Below are positions 1 to 6,683 of a stretch of DNA of 11,136 nucleotides, in pieces. The stretch comes from Acidimicrobiaceae bacterium (GTDB taxonomy: Bacteria; Actinomycetota; Acidimicrobiia; Acidimicrobiales; Salinilacustritrichaceae). Where the stretch lies: contig DMTU01000038.1 of NCBI GenBank assembly GCA_003476595.1, positions 887-12,022 on the forward strand, read 5' to 3'. The notes beneath the pieces were generated by a model. That model ran no database searches, was not told the DNA's origin, and saw nothing but the letters and a program-made list of their open reading frames with translations. Positions within the stretch are counted from its first letter, which is position 1, and each line of letters starts with the position of its first letter. The translations under genes and the position numbers were made by a program.

Positions 1-2551
1 GGCTGGCGGCCGAGCCGCCGACCGGCTCGTTGAAGGCGATCGTGCAGGTCGTGTCGCCGACATCGCAGGTGGTGGACTCCACCATCAGCTCGGGACCGTC
101 GTTCTCCAGCACCCGGTCGCGCAGTGCGGTGACCGGCACGGTCGTGCCGCCGGCGTCACGGACACCGGACAGGACGGTGATCATCGTCTCCTCGCCGTAG
201 GCGATGTCCGGGGCGGCGTCGGCGCCGGAGCCCAGCGTGATCGTGATCGTGCTGCCATCGACCGCCCAGCTCGAGGTCGCCGTGCCGTTGGTGAGGGTGA
301 CCTGGTTGCCGGTCCCCTGGCGGACCGTGATGCTGGCGTTCGATGCCACCTGCACGTCGCGGGAGAAGTGCAGCATGAACTGGTCGCCGGCGTTCAGGAG
401 GGCGAGGCCGGCGTTCTCCGACACGGTGGTCCCGTTGGTGAGCCCGAACAGCGTCACGCCGGGGACGATCTCGTTGCTGAGGAACGTCACCGGATCGCCA
501 CCATCGTCGAGGGTGTCGGGGGTCCCGGACGTGCCGCCCTCGGGCACGACGATGTAGCGCACACCAGCGGTGCTGGACGGCTCAACGAAGGTGCGGGTGG
601 TCGATGCCCCCGTGGCGGAGACGATGGCGTCGCCGTCGTCGAAGGTGCCGTCACCATCGTCGCGGTACACCGAGTAGAGGACGTCGGCCTGCTCCGAGGG
701 CACCCAGGAGACCTGCACCAGGTTGGGGTTGGAGACGCTCGGCGTGGACGCCGTCACGTCGTCGATGTCGGGGATGTCATCGGTGACGACGTCAAAGAGC
801 GCCTGGGCATCTCGGAAGTACTCGATGTCGAGGACGTCACCGACGCTGAGCATCCCCTCGAACTGACCGGGGGTGATGGTGGCGCTCTCCACCGTGCGGG
901 TGTCGCCGCGGAAGCGGTCGGTGGTGCCGTAGAGGAACGTGTCGCCGCCGGCCACGAAGTAGTTGTCGTCCAGGTTCAGCGCGGTGACGGTGACGCCCTC
1001 GTAGGTGTCGTCGGCGGCCTCGGCCGGCAGCCAGGTCGTCTTGCCGCCCAGGCCGAAGGGCTCGTCGGCGACGTCGCCGGCGAGGGTGAGCTCGCCGTTG
1101 CCGTCGAGGTCCTCGAACACGACGGGGAAGATCGAGTCGGGCTCGGTGGCATCCACGACGAAGGTGAGGGTGCCGTCCTCGGTGGCGGTGGCGTCCTCCT
1201 GGACGGTCTCGATGCCGCCGGCCGCGCCGGTGGGTGTGCCGTTGACGGACTCGATCGACGTGGCCGCCTCATCGGAGAGCGAGTAGGCGTCGAAGCTCAC
1301 GCCGCCGGTCGGGTCCACGGTCTCGGCATCGAGGAGGGCGATCACGTAGCTGCCACCGGGCTCGAGGCCGCTGACCTCGAAGGTGCGGGCACCCTCGCTG
1401 GTGAGGAACAGGGTGCTGAGCGGCTGCGTGGCGGGCTCGGAGGGCGCGACCACGAAGGCGCGGTTGGTGCTGAGCTGGGCCGCCTCGGCTGCGTCAGCGA
1501 GCGTTGCGTCGCTCACGGCGGCGGGGCCGCCGATGGCGATGATCTCGTCGATGGCGTTGGCGTTGGTCGCCAGGTACGAGCTCGCTGCGCCCGGGAGGGT
1601 CGTCGGGGCGGTGAGCACCAGTGGGGCTGCCCCGGTGCCGGCGAGCGGACCGCCGGCGAGGGAGTCCGGGAACTTGAGCCCGGTGGACAGGTAGGCCGTG
1701 GCGCCCCCGAAGCCGAGCTCGGCCGTCGCGTACTCGTTGACCTGCACGTTGGTGGCCCAGCGGTCGTCGCCGGCGAGGCGCTCGGTGGTGTAGCCGTCGG
1801 CCTCGAGCGCGGTCTCGATGCTGTCGTTGATCACGGTGGTGCCGCCGATGAGGAGCACGTGCTCGATGCCGAGGTCCTCGAGTGCGGCGCTGGTGGCGTC
1901 GGGGATGCGGCCGGCTTCGGTGAGGAGCACGGGCAGGCGACCGGCGAACGCGACCGGACCGGCGGAGACGGCGTCGGGGAAGTTCAGCCCGTTGGCCAGC
2001 ACGGCGGTGATGCCGTCGGAGGTGGAGCCGAGACCGTCGTCGGTGGTGGCCGGGATGCTGTCGTCGGTGGCGTCGATCGCTGCACCGGCGGCAGCCGCGG
2101 TCTCCCAGCGGTTCTGGCCTTCGACCCGCTCGATGTCGTAGTCCCCTGCCAGCCCGTCCTCGACGTCCTGGCTGACGGCGGCGGTGCCGCCCATGACGTA
2201 GACGGTGTCGGGACCGAGGGTCGTGAGGGCCTCCTCGGTGACCTCGGGCAGCTCATCCGTGGTCGTCAGCAGGATGGGCGCACCGAGGGCGCCGGCGAGG
2301 CCGTTGGCGGCGAGGGCATCGGCGAACGTCTGCCCGGTGGCCAGCACGACGGAGTCGGCACCGTCGGAGAAGGTGTCGAGGGCGACCGCCGCGGCCGTGC
2401 CGTACCGATCCTGGCCCTGCAGGCGGCTGGTGTCGGTCTCCTGCACGGCACCGGCCGGCGTGGCCAGCAGCGGCAGCGCCAGGCCGCCCGCGATGGCGGC
2501 GAAGGTGACGGACGCGGCGAGGCGCCGCACCCGACGGGTGGTGGGGTTCAT
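1..2551 (-). CDS. Secreted CWB2 (cell-wall-binding repeat 2) multidomain surface protein, C-terminus cut by window edge
   Basis: An uninterrupted frame of 850 codons runs from ATG 2551 off the left edge, so the C-terminus is missing. Residues 1-35 form a signal peptide: an Arg-rich start (MNPTTRRVRRL), a hydrophobic core and an AGA cleavage site before VQETD. Three CWB2 repeats follow (about 42-135, 140-250 and 257-357). Each starts with an R(Y/W)-T motif (QDRYGTA, QNRWETA, DDRWATN), has a (N/T)G-x-x-F(P/A)DA/S core, and closes with an (M/I)GG-x-AV or IGGTTV motif. Repeat 2 carries an Asp/Ser/Thr-rich insertion near 160-180. Residues from about 365 are beta-rich, Ig-like or stalk-like, with acidic loops (DLDGNGELTL, RDDGDGTFDDGD) that could bind calcium. 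CWB2 domains are known to anchor proteins non-covalently to anionic wall polymers. The protein is therefore probably exported and wall-bound; what the stalk does is unknown. A GGGAG sequence lies about 11 nt before the ATG. Confidence 0.88.
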   Translation of the reverse strand, partial: MNPTTRRVRRLAASVTFAAIAGGLALPLLATPAGAVQETDTSRLQGQDRYGTAAAVALDTFSDGADSVVLATGQTFADALAANGLAGALGAPILLTTTDELPEVTEEALTTLGPDTVYVMGGTAAVSQDVEDGLAGDYDIERVEGQNRWETAAAAGAAIDATDDSIPATTDDGLGSTSDGITAVLANGLNFPDAVSAGPVAFAGRLPVLLTEAGRIPDATSAALEDLGIEHVLLIGGTTVINDSIETALEADGYTTERLAGDDRWATNVQVNEYATAELGFGGATAYLSTGLKFPDSLAGGPLAGTGAAPLVLTAPTTLPGAASSYLATNANAIDEIIAIGGPAAVSDATLADAAEAAQLSTNRAFVVAPSEPATQPLSTLFLTSEGARTFEVSGLEPGGSYVIALLDAETVDPTGGVSFDAYSLSDEAATSIESVNGTPTGAAGGIETVQEDATATEDGTLTFVVDATEPDSIFPVVFEDLDGNGELTLAGDVADEPFGLGGKTTWLPAEAADDTYEGVTVTALNLDDNYFVAGGDTFLYGTTDRFRGDTRTVESATITPGQFEGMLSVGDVLDIEYFRDAQALFDVVTDDIPDIDDVTASTPSVSNPNLVQVSWVPSEQADVLYSVYRDDGDGTFDDGDAIVSATGASTTRTFVEPSSTAGVRYIVVPEGGTSGTPDTLDDGGDPVTFLSNEIVPGVTLFGLTNGTTVSENAGLALLNAGDQFMLHFSRDVQVASNASITVRQGTGNQVTLTNGTATSSWAVDGSTITITLGSGADAAPDIAYGEETMITVLSGVRDAGGTTVPVTALRDRVLENDGPELMVESTTCDVGDTTCTIAFNEPVGGSAAS
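2431..2508 (-). repeat. 78-bp direct repeat, copy 1: signal-peptide segment of the first CWB2 gene
   Basis: This segment of the CWB2 gene encodes residues 15-41: the signal-peptide core, the cleavage site and the few residues before the first CWB2 repeat. It matches 9440-9517 in the same orientation at 73 of 78 positions with no gaps. The matched block stops exactly where the first CWB2 repeat begins (SRLQGQDRY). Confidence 0.9.
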
Positions 2552-2581
2552 GTGTCGCTGTGCTCCCTGCGTGTTCGCGAC

Positions 2582-2650
2582 GCCTGCTCTGGAGCAGGCC
2601 CGCCTTGGTTCCGCAGGTGAGTTCGCCGCCGAGCAGCGCGAGCCCTGCTC
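2582..2650 (-). promoter_or_regulatory. Structured 5' leader with two competing hairpins upstream of the first CWB2 gene
   Basis: The minus-strand leader contains GAGCAG (2650-2645) and CTGCTC (2636-2631), which can form one stem. It also contains GCCTGCT and AGCAGGC (2599-2582), which form a second stem around CCAG. Because the two left arms share a sequence and the two right arms share its complement, alternative pairings between the hairpins are possible. The second hairpin ends about 30 nt before the start codon and just upstream of the GGGAG ribosome-binding site. The complementarity is seen directly; a regulatory role is inference. No known riboswitch consensus could be recognised. No convincing -35/-10 pair was seen between 2552 and 2756. 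Confidence 0.3.
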
Positions 2651-2698
2651 GTCCACGACGCTCGCCCGGGCATGGAGGGCAGGCTCCGAGAACGACCG

Positions 2699-2730
2699 AA
2701 GCCCCGACCCTCCAGAGAGGGCCGGGGCTT
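2699..2730 (-). terminator. Hairpin terminator after the CWB2/beta-helix gene
   Basis: A near-perfect inverted repeat has arms of 13 nt (AAGCCCCGACCCT and AGGGCCGGGGCTT, plus-strand view), one A-C mismatch and a 6-nt loop CCAGAG. It begins 26 nt after the stop codon of the gene ending at 2757. The following minus-strand bases (CGGTCGTTCTC) have only a few T residues, as is common for terminators in high-GC genomes. The same hairpin would also insulate the next CWB2 gene from read-through. Confidence 0.65.
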
Positions 2731-2756
2731 GGCAGCGATCATGACAACCGGTGTTC

Positions 2757-4886
2757 CTACACGTCGGTCGAGACGATGCAGTCCGGGCTGCTGTCGTCGT
2801 CCTGGACGGTACGACCGTCCGGGAAGGTGTTCGCGCTCGCCACCGCAGCCATGTCGTAGGCGGTCGTGTAGTCACACACGTAGGCGGTCGCGTCACCCTC
2901 GAACGTGTTACCGGTCACCGTCGTGCCATCAGAGCCGAGACCGACACCTTCGAACGCGTTGTCCACGAATGTGTTCCCGGTGATCACCGAGTCAGCGTCG
3001 TTCGCAGAGCCGTATCCATTGCCTTCGAAGACGTTGTCCTGCACGGTGAGATCGGCGCTCGGGTTGGCGAACGTCCCCTGCCGCAGTCCGGTGAACGTGT
3101 TGTCCACGATGACCGCCTCCTCGACGGCCGAGTTGTTCGAGTTGATGACGCCCTTGTCCTCACCATCGGGACCGTCGCCGGTCACGAGGTTGTCGCGAAG
3201 CTCCAGGCCCTCGACGTCATCGAGGTAGAAGCCGGAGGTCACGCTCTGCACGACGTCGAATCCGGAGATCGCGAAGCCTTCGATGGTGACGTCGCTGACA
3301 CCGGCCACGAGGAACGTGCCGGACAGGTCCGCCAGACCCGAACCGTCGGCGGCGTTGCCGACGATCGTGATGCCGTCCTTCGAAACCGTCACGAGCTCGT
3401 CGAAGGGGTCGCCGTCGGCCGAGTAGGCCTCGAGGCGGTCGCTACCGCCGACGTCGGCGGTGTCCTCGGCGTCGATCGCCGCCTGGATCGTGGCGTATGC
3501 CCGGAGCGTGTCCGCGCTCACGACCCGAGTCTGCTCCGGCTCGAGGCCTTCGGCGTTGGCACCGCTCTCGTCGATGTCGATGGTGCCGTCGTCCGCGCTC
3601 GTCCCGTCCACGTCGATCTCATCGGAGAAGGTCAGCGTGTAGTCGTTCTCGTCGAAATCGTCGAAGTCCGCGCCCGCAGCCACCGGTGCGAGCACCAGGG
3701 TGTCGGTGTCCTCACCGGATGCGACTGCGTACTCAAGGTCGGTCGTGCCGTCGGAGACCGTGTAGGTGCCGTCGCCCTGGACAGCCTGGTCGAACACGAC
3801 CACCACCTGGTCGTCTTCGCCGGCGACGTCGGCGGCAGTGGCGGTTTCGACCACGGCGGGCGTGGAGTCGTCCACGGCGGCCTCAGCCGCAGCATCCGCG
3901 ACGCCCGAGGAGACGGCGGCCGGCCCGCCGAGGACGTAGATGGTGTCGGCGGCGGGGGCGACGTCGTGGATGAACGACTCCGTCACGCGGGTGAGCACGT
4001 CCGTCTGCGTCAGCACCATGGGCGCCAGGAGCTGAGAGGCCATCGGACCTCCGGAGAGCGCGTCGGCGAAGTTCTCACCCGTGGCGAGGACCAGCTCATC
4101 AGCACTGAACCCGTTGGCCAGGTGGAACTCGGCGATCTCCACAGCGGTGTCGTACCGATCGCCGCCCGCGAGTCGGGTCACGTCGATGCCGTCAGCCTCG
4201 AGCCCGTCCTCGATCTCCTGGGACACGACATCGACACCCCCGACGATGAGCACCTCGTCCACGTTCGCGTCATCGATGTACGACGCCGCTTCAGCGGCCA
4301 GCTCGTCGGCGCCGGTCAGCAGCACCGGGAGCTCGAGCTCGTGCGCACCGGGGCTGATGGCGAGGGCGTCCGGGAACCGGAAGCCGTTGGCCAGGACGGC
4401 GGTGGTGCCGCCGACCTCCGCAGCGATGTCAGCTGCCGTGTCGAACCGGTTCGCTCCGGCGATGCGTTCGACGGTGAACCCCTCGGCCTCCAGCTCCAGC
4501 TCCACGTCGAGGGAGACCGCATCCGGGCCGCCGACGATCGTGACGGTCGACGCGTCGAGGTCCTCGAGGCCGGTCAGCGTGGTGTCATCGAGGTCGCCCT
4601 GCGGTGTCAGCAGGATGGGAGCATCGAGGGTTCCGGCGAGACCGCCGGCGGCCAGGGCATCAGGGAACTTCTGACCCGAGGCGAGCACCGCATCGGTGGC
4701 GCCGCCGGGGAAACCGGTCTCTGCGGCTTCGACCGCAGTGCCGTAGCGGGTGGGGCCGGAGACGCGAACGACCTCCGTCTGCTCCGCTGCCGTTGCTGAT
4801 GGCGCGGTCAGCGCCAACCCGGCGAGTCCGAGGGACGCGGCAAGAGCCGACGCCGCCAAGGCCCGGGTGCGGGACTTGAATCGCAT
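2757..4886 (-). CDS. Secreted CWB2 protein with C-terminal right-handed parallel beta-helix
   Basis: The product is 709 residues. Residues 1-34 are a signal peptide (MRFKSRTRALAAS start, hydrophobic core, SATAA cleavage region). Three CWB2 repeats lie at about 40-135, 139-233 and 236-336, with motifs GPTRYGTA, GANRFDTA and GGDRYDTA and closing IVGGPDAVS, IVGGVDVVS and VLGGPAAVS. Residues about 342-430 look like a bacterial Ig/SwmB-type domain (VVVVFDQAVQGDGTYTVSDG). From about 455 to the end comes a pectate-lyase/NosD-like beta-helix, starting YATIQAAIDA and showing repeated rungs such as RDNLVTG, VDNTFTGL, QDNVFEGNG, GNTFVDNAFEGVG and GNTFEGD. Two cysteines (671, 703) near the C-terminus could form a disulfide. 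The likely role is a wall-anchored, carbohydrate-binding or -modifying surface protein. No catalytic residues could be assigned. ATG 4886 was chosen because AGGAG lies 9 nt upstream and the signal peptide starts there; the frame extends to 4988 without signal-peptide character. Confidence 0.9.
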   Translation of the reverse strand: MRFKSRTRALAASALAASLGLAGLALTAPSATAAEQTEVVRVSGPTRYGTAVEAAETGFPGGATDAVLASGQKFPDALAAGGLAGTLDAPILLTPQGDLDDTTLTGLEDLDASTVTIVGGPDAVSLDVELELEAEGFTVERIAGANRFDTAADIAAEVGGTTAVLANGFRFPDALAISPGAHELELPVLLTGADELAAEAASYIDDANVDEVLIVGGVDVVSQEIEDGLEADGIDVTRLAGGDRYDTAVEIAEFHLANGFSADELVLATGENFADALSGGPMASQLLAPMVLTQTDVLTRVTESFIHDVAPAADTIYVLGGPAAVSSGVADAAAEAAVDDSTPAVVETATAADVAGEDDQVVVVFDQAVQGDGTYTVSDGTTDLEYAVASGEDTDTLVLAPVAAGADFDDFDENDYTLTFSDEIDVDGTSADDGTIDIDESGANAEGLEPEQTRVVSADTLRAYATIQAAIDAEDTADVGGSDRLEAYSADGDPFDELVTVSKDGITIVGNAADGSGLADLSGTFLVAGVSDVTIEGFAISGFDVVQSVTSGFYLDDVEGLELRDNLVTGDGPDGEDKGVINSNNSAVEEAVIVDNTFTGLRQGTFANPSADLTVQDNVFEGNGYGSANDADSVITGNTFVDNAFEGVGLGSDGTTVTGNTFEGDATAYVCDYTTAYDMAAVASANTFPDGRTVQDDDSSPDCIVSTDV

Positions 4887-4960
4887 GAGAGAGATCTCCT
4901 GAGTCGTGACGTGTGACGTGCACCGGGCCCGCTCGCCAGGTCGCTGACCTCGCGCGTTCG

Positions 4961-4975
4961 CACGGACTGTCCGTG
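4961..4975. promoter_or_regulatory. Perfect palindrome, possible operator in the leader of the CWB2/beta-helix gene
   Basis: CACGGAC-T-GTCCGTG is a perfect inverted repeat with 7-nt arms and a single central base. It lies about 15-30 nt downstream of the transcription start expected from the promoter at 4997-5025, a typical position for a repressor site. As RNA it would form only a weak stem, so a DNA-binding dimer is the likelier reading. A tandem GTGACGT pair (4906-4919) lies nearer the start codon. The binding protein is unknown. Confidence 0.35.
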
Positions 4976-4996
4976 ACGGGCCTCCCACCGACGGTC

Positions 4997-5025
4997 ACCA
5001 TAGGGCCGCGCCAGGGTGTCCCCAA
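4997..5025 (-). promoter_or_regulatory. Candidate sigma70-type promoter for the CWB2/beta-helix gene
   Basis: On the minus strand, TTGGGG (5025-5020) and TATGGT (5002-4997) are separated by 17 nt, close to the TTGACA/TATAAT spacing of housekeeping promoters. Transcription would start near 4990 and give a leader of about 105 nt before ATG 4886. TATGGT is one of very few AT-rich hexamers in this intergenic region. Confidence 0.45.
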
Positions 5026-5056
5026 CCCTCGCATCTGACCGATTTCGGGCAGTTGT

Positions 5057-5066
5057 GAACGCGTTC
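5057..5066. promoter_or_regulatory. Perfect 10-bp palindrome GAACGCGTTC in the divergent promoter region
   Basis: GAACGCGTTC is a perfect palindrome with a central CG, the general form of LacI/GalR-family operators. It lies 31 nt upstream of the predicted -35 of the minus-strand gene and 45 nt upstream of ATG 5112, so it could affect either divergent gene. A second short palindrome, TCCGCGGA (5102-5109), sits immediately before ATG 5112. Both are too short to be significant alone. Confidence 0.25.
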
Positions 5067-5111
5067 TCCCAGTCCCGAGTCGACCGGTGACGGATCTAGT
5101 GTCCGCGGATC

Positions 5112-6680
5112 ATGAAGCTCCCGTCGACTCCGTTGCAGGCCGTGCGATTCGCCCGTGGCCTCCGGACGTTCCTCCGTCAACCGATCGATCGAGCGGAGGC
5201 CATCGCCGAGGTCCAGGCCCGCTGGTGTCGACGCGACCAGCACTTCCTCGACGCGCTGGACCGACTCGTCTGGCCGATCCCCGAGAGTCCGCACCGCAAG
5301 CTCCTCGCCCATGCGGGGCTGGAGCCGCCGGACGTGGCCGCCCTGGTGACCGGCAGCGGTCTCGAACCCGCGCTCGAGACCCTCCGCGACGAAGGCGTCT
5401 ACGTCGCGTACGAGGAGTACACCGGGCACGTGCCCGCACGTCGGGGGAGCGCCACGTTCGAGTTCTCGCCACCGGACTTCGCCAACCCGCTCGTGCGGGC
5501 CGACTACATCGCGTCCTCCGGCGGCACCCGTTCCACGGGGACGGCCTCCGGGTCGAGCTTCCACCTGCGCCGTGAGCGAGCGAAGGGCTACGCCTTCCTG
5601 CTCGACCTGTGGGAGGTCGCGGACGCTCCCACCTGCGTGTGGCTCCCTGCTCTACCCGGGTCCGCTGGTCTCTCCTCCGTCCTCAGCGCGACTGCGCTCG
5701 GCACGCCTCCGGAGCGATGGTTCAGCCCAACCGACCCGTCCGCTGCCGCCCGTCGCAAGCGGATCGCCAACGGGCTCCTCCCGCCGCTGTCACGGCTCTA
5801 CGGCAGGCCCGTGCCGGCCCCTGTCCACGTGCCCGTGTCGGACCCAGGCACGGTCCTGTCGTGGTGCCTCGCCCGTCTCGCGACGGCGGAGCGTGTTCTG
5901 GTTCCGACCTACACCAGCGCCGCAGTCGCACTCGCCCAGCACGCGATCGACGTCGGTGCCACCCTCGAGGGTGTCGTGCTCCGTTGTGGCGGGGAGCCGC
6001 TCACAGCCGGACGTCGACGCCTGATCGAGCAGTCCGGGGCAGCCGTGGTCCAGGTCTTCGCGTTCTCGCCTTCCGGCATGGTCGCTGCGTCGTGTCTGAA
6101 GTGTCGGGGTGACGAGATGCACCTCATCGACCATGACCACGGCGTCATCCAGCGGCGGCGCACTCGCCCCGACGGGGTCGAGGTCGACGCGCTGCTCTGG
6201 ACCAGCTTGTTGCTGTCAGCTGGTCAGGTCCTCCTGAACACCGAGAATGACGACTACGGCGAGATCTTCTCCGGCCCGGAGTGCGGCGGTCGGATCCCAG
6301 CGGCCTGCGGGCGCGCGATCCGGGGCGTGCGCGGCATGTCCAAGGTCGTCGCGGGTGGCACGACGCTCCACGGCGAGGCCCTCGAACGGCTCGTCGACGA
6401 GGTACTGCCACAACGGTTCGGCGGGAGTCCTGCGCACTACCAGTTCGCTGAGTCAAACCCCGACGGAGCTGCCACCGTCGTGCTCCGCGTCGCTCCGGCT
6501 ATCGGGCCGATCGACGGCGAGGCGGTCGTACGCGCCATCGAGGAGGAACTCCGACTCGATGAGCTCGGGACGATGGCGTTGGGCGTGTGGACACCGGGCC
6601 GATCGTTGGTCGTCGAACGCTCGGAGCCGGTGCCAGCGCGCTCGGGCAAGACCCTGCCCTTCCAGGCCCTTGTGCCCTGA
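5112..6680 (+). CDS. PaaK/CapK-like adenylate-forming enzyme (putative acyl-activating ligase), substrate unknown
   Basis: The product is 522 residues, longer than the roughly 430-450 usual for PaaK-type phenylacetate-CoA ligases; the extra length is mostly N-terminal. The ANL-superfamily features are a Gly/Ser/Thr phosphate-binding loop SSGGTRSTGT (135-144), an acidic TENDDYG motif (377-383) matching the ATP-ribose-binding region, and a C-terminal PARSGKTLPF (508-517) whose Lys513 fits the catalytic A10 lysine. CLKC with His337 (328-337) and Cys391/Cys399 (ECGGRIPAACGR) resemble the cysteine-bearing segments of PaaK/CapK proteins and might bind zinc. Family members activate a carboxylate as acyl-AMP and transfer it to a thiol. 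No signal peptide is seen. An in-frame TAG at 5097-5099 makes ATG 5112 the first possible ATG. It lacks a clear Shine-Dalgarno sequence, so a short or absent leader is possible. It is divergent from a CWB2 gene and convergent, with a 3-bp gap, with an importer operon. Family is fairly sure, substrate not. Confidence 0.75.
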   Translation: MKLPSTPLQAVRFARGLRTFLRQPIDRAEAIAEVQARWCRRDQHFLDALDRLVWPIPESPHRKLLAHAGLEPPDVAALVTGSGLEPALETLRDEGVYVAYEEYTGHVPARRGSATFEFSPPDFANPLVRADYIASSGGTRSTGTASGSSFHLRRERAKGYAFLLDLWEVADAPTCVWLPALPGSAGLSSVLSATALGTPPERWFSPTDPSAAARRKRIANGLLPPLSRLYGRPVPAPVHVPVSDPGTVLSWCLARLATAERVLVPTYTSAAVALAQHAIDVGATLEGVVLRCGGEPLTAGRRRLIEQSGAAVVQVFAFSPSGMVAASCLKCRGDEMHLIDHDHGVIQRRRTRPDGVEVDALLWTSLLLSAGQVLLNTENDDYGEIFSGPECGGRIPAACGRAIRGVRGMSKVVAGGTTLHGEALERLVDEVLPQRFGGSPAHYQFAESNPDGAATVVLRVAPAIGPIDGEAVVRAIEEELRLDELGTMALGVWTPGRSLVVERSEPVPARSGKTLPFQALVP

Positions 6681-6683
6681 GCC

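Noticed and set aside
2549..2551. Twin-arginine export of the first CWB2 protein, suggested by TRRVRRL at its start.
   Set aside because: The motif only loosely fits the Tat consensus and other CWB2 proteins use ordinary Sec signals, so no Tat call is made.
368..2620. A 750-codon open frame on the plus strand, opposite the first CWB2 gene.
   Set aside because: It is antisense to a frame with clear signal peptide and CWB2 repeats. The translation is Gly/Val/Arg/Asp-rich with no domain, as expected for the opposite strand of a high-GC3 gene.
2552..2700. A cyclic di-AMP (ydaO-type) riboswitch in the leader of the first CWB2 gene, suggested by fragments such as GGCGAACTCACC.
   Set aside because: The conserved 3' segments of that riboswitch (GGGGTGAA and GTAGGC-type elements) are not visible. 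Kept only as an unassigned structured leader.
2751..4799. A 682-codon open frame on the plus strand, opposite the CWB2/beta-helix gene.
   Set aside because: Same reason: antisense shadow of a well-supported gene, low-complexity translation and no recognisable motif.
4887..4988. An upstream start at 4988 for the CWB2/beta-helix protein.
   Set aside because: The extra 34 residues would precede the signal peptide and cover the palindrome and ribosome-binding site. ATG 4886 has AGGAG at good spacing.
4995..5564. A 189-codon minus-strand frame covering the divergent promoter region and the start of the adenylating enzyme.
   Set aside because: It overlaps a recognised plus-strand gene and the promoter region, has no motif, and looks like an antisense shadow.
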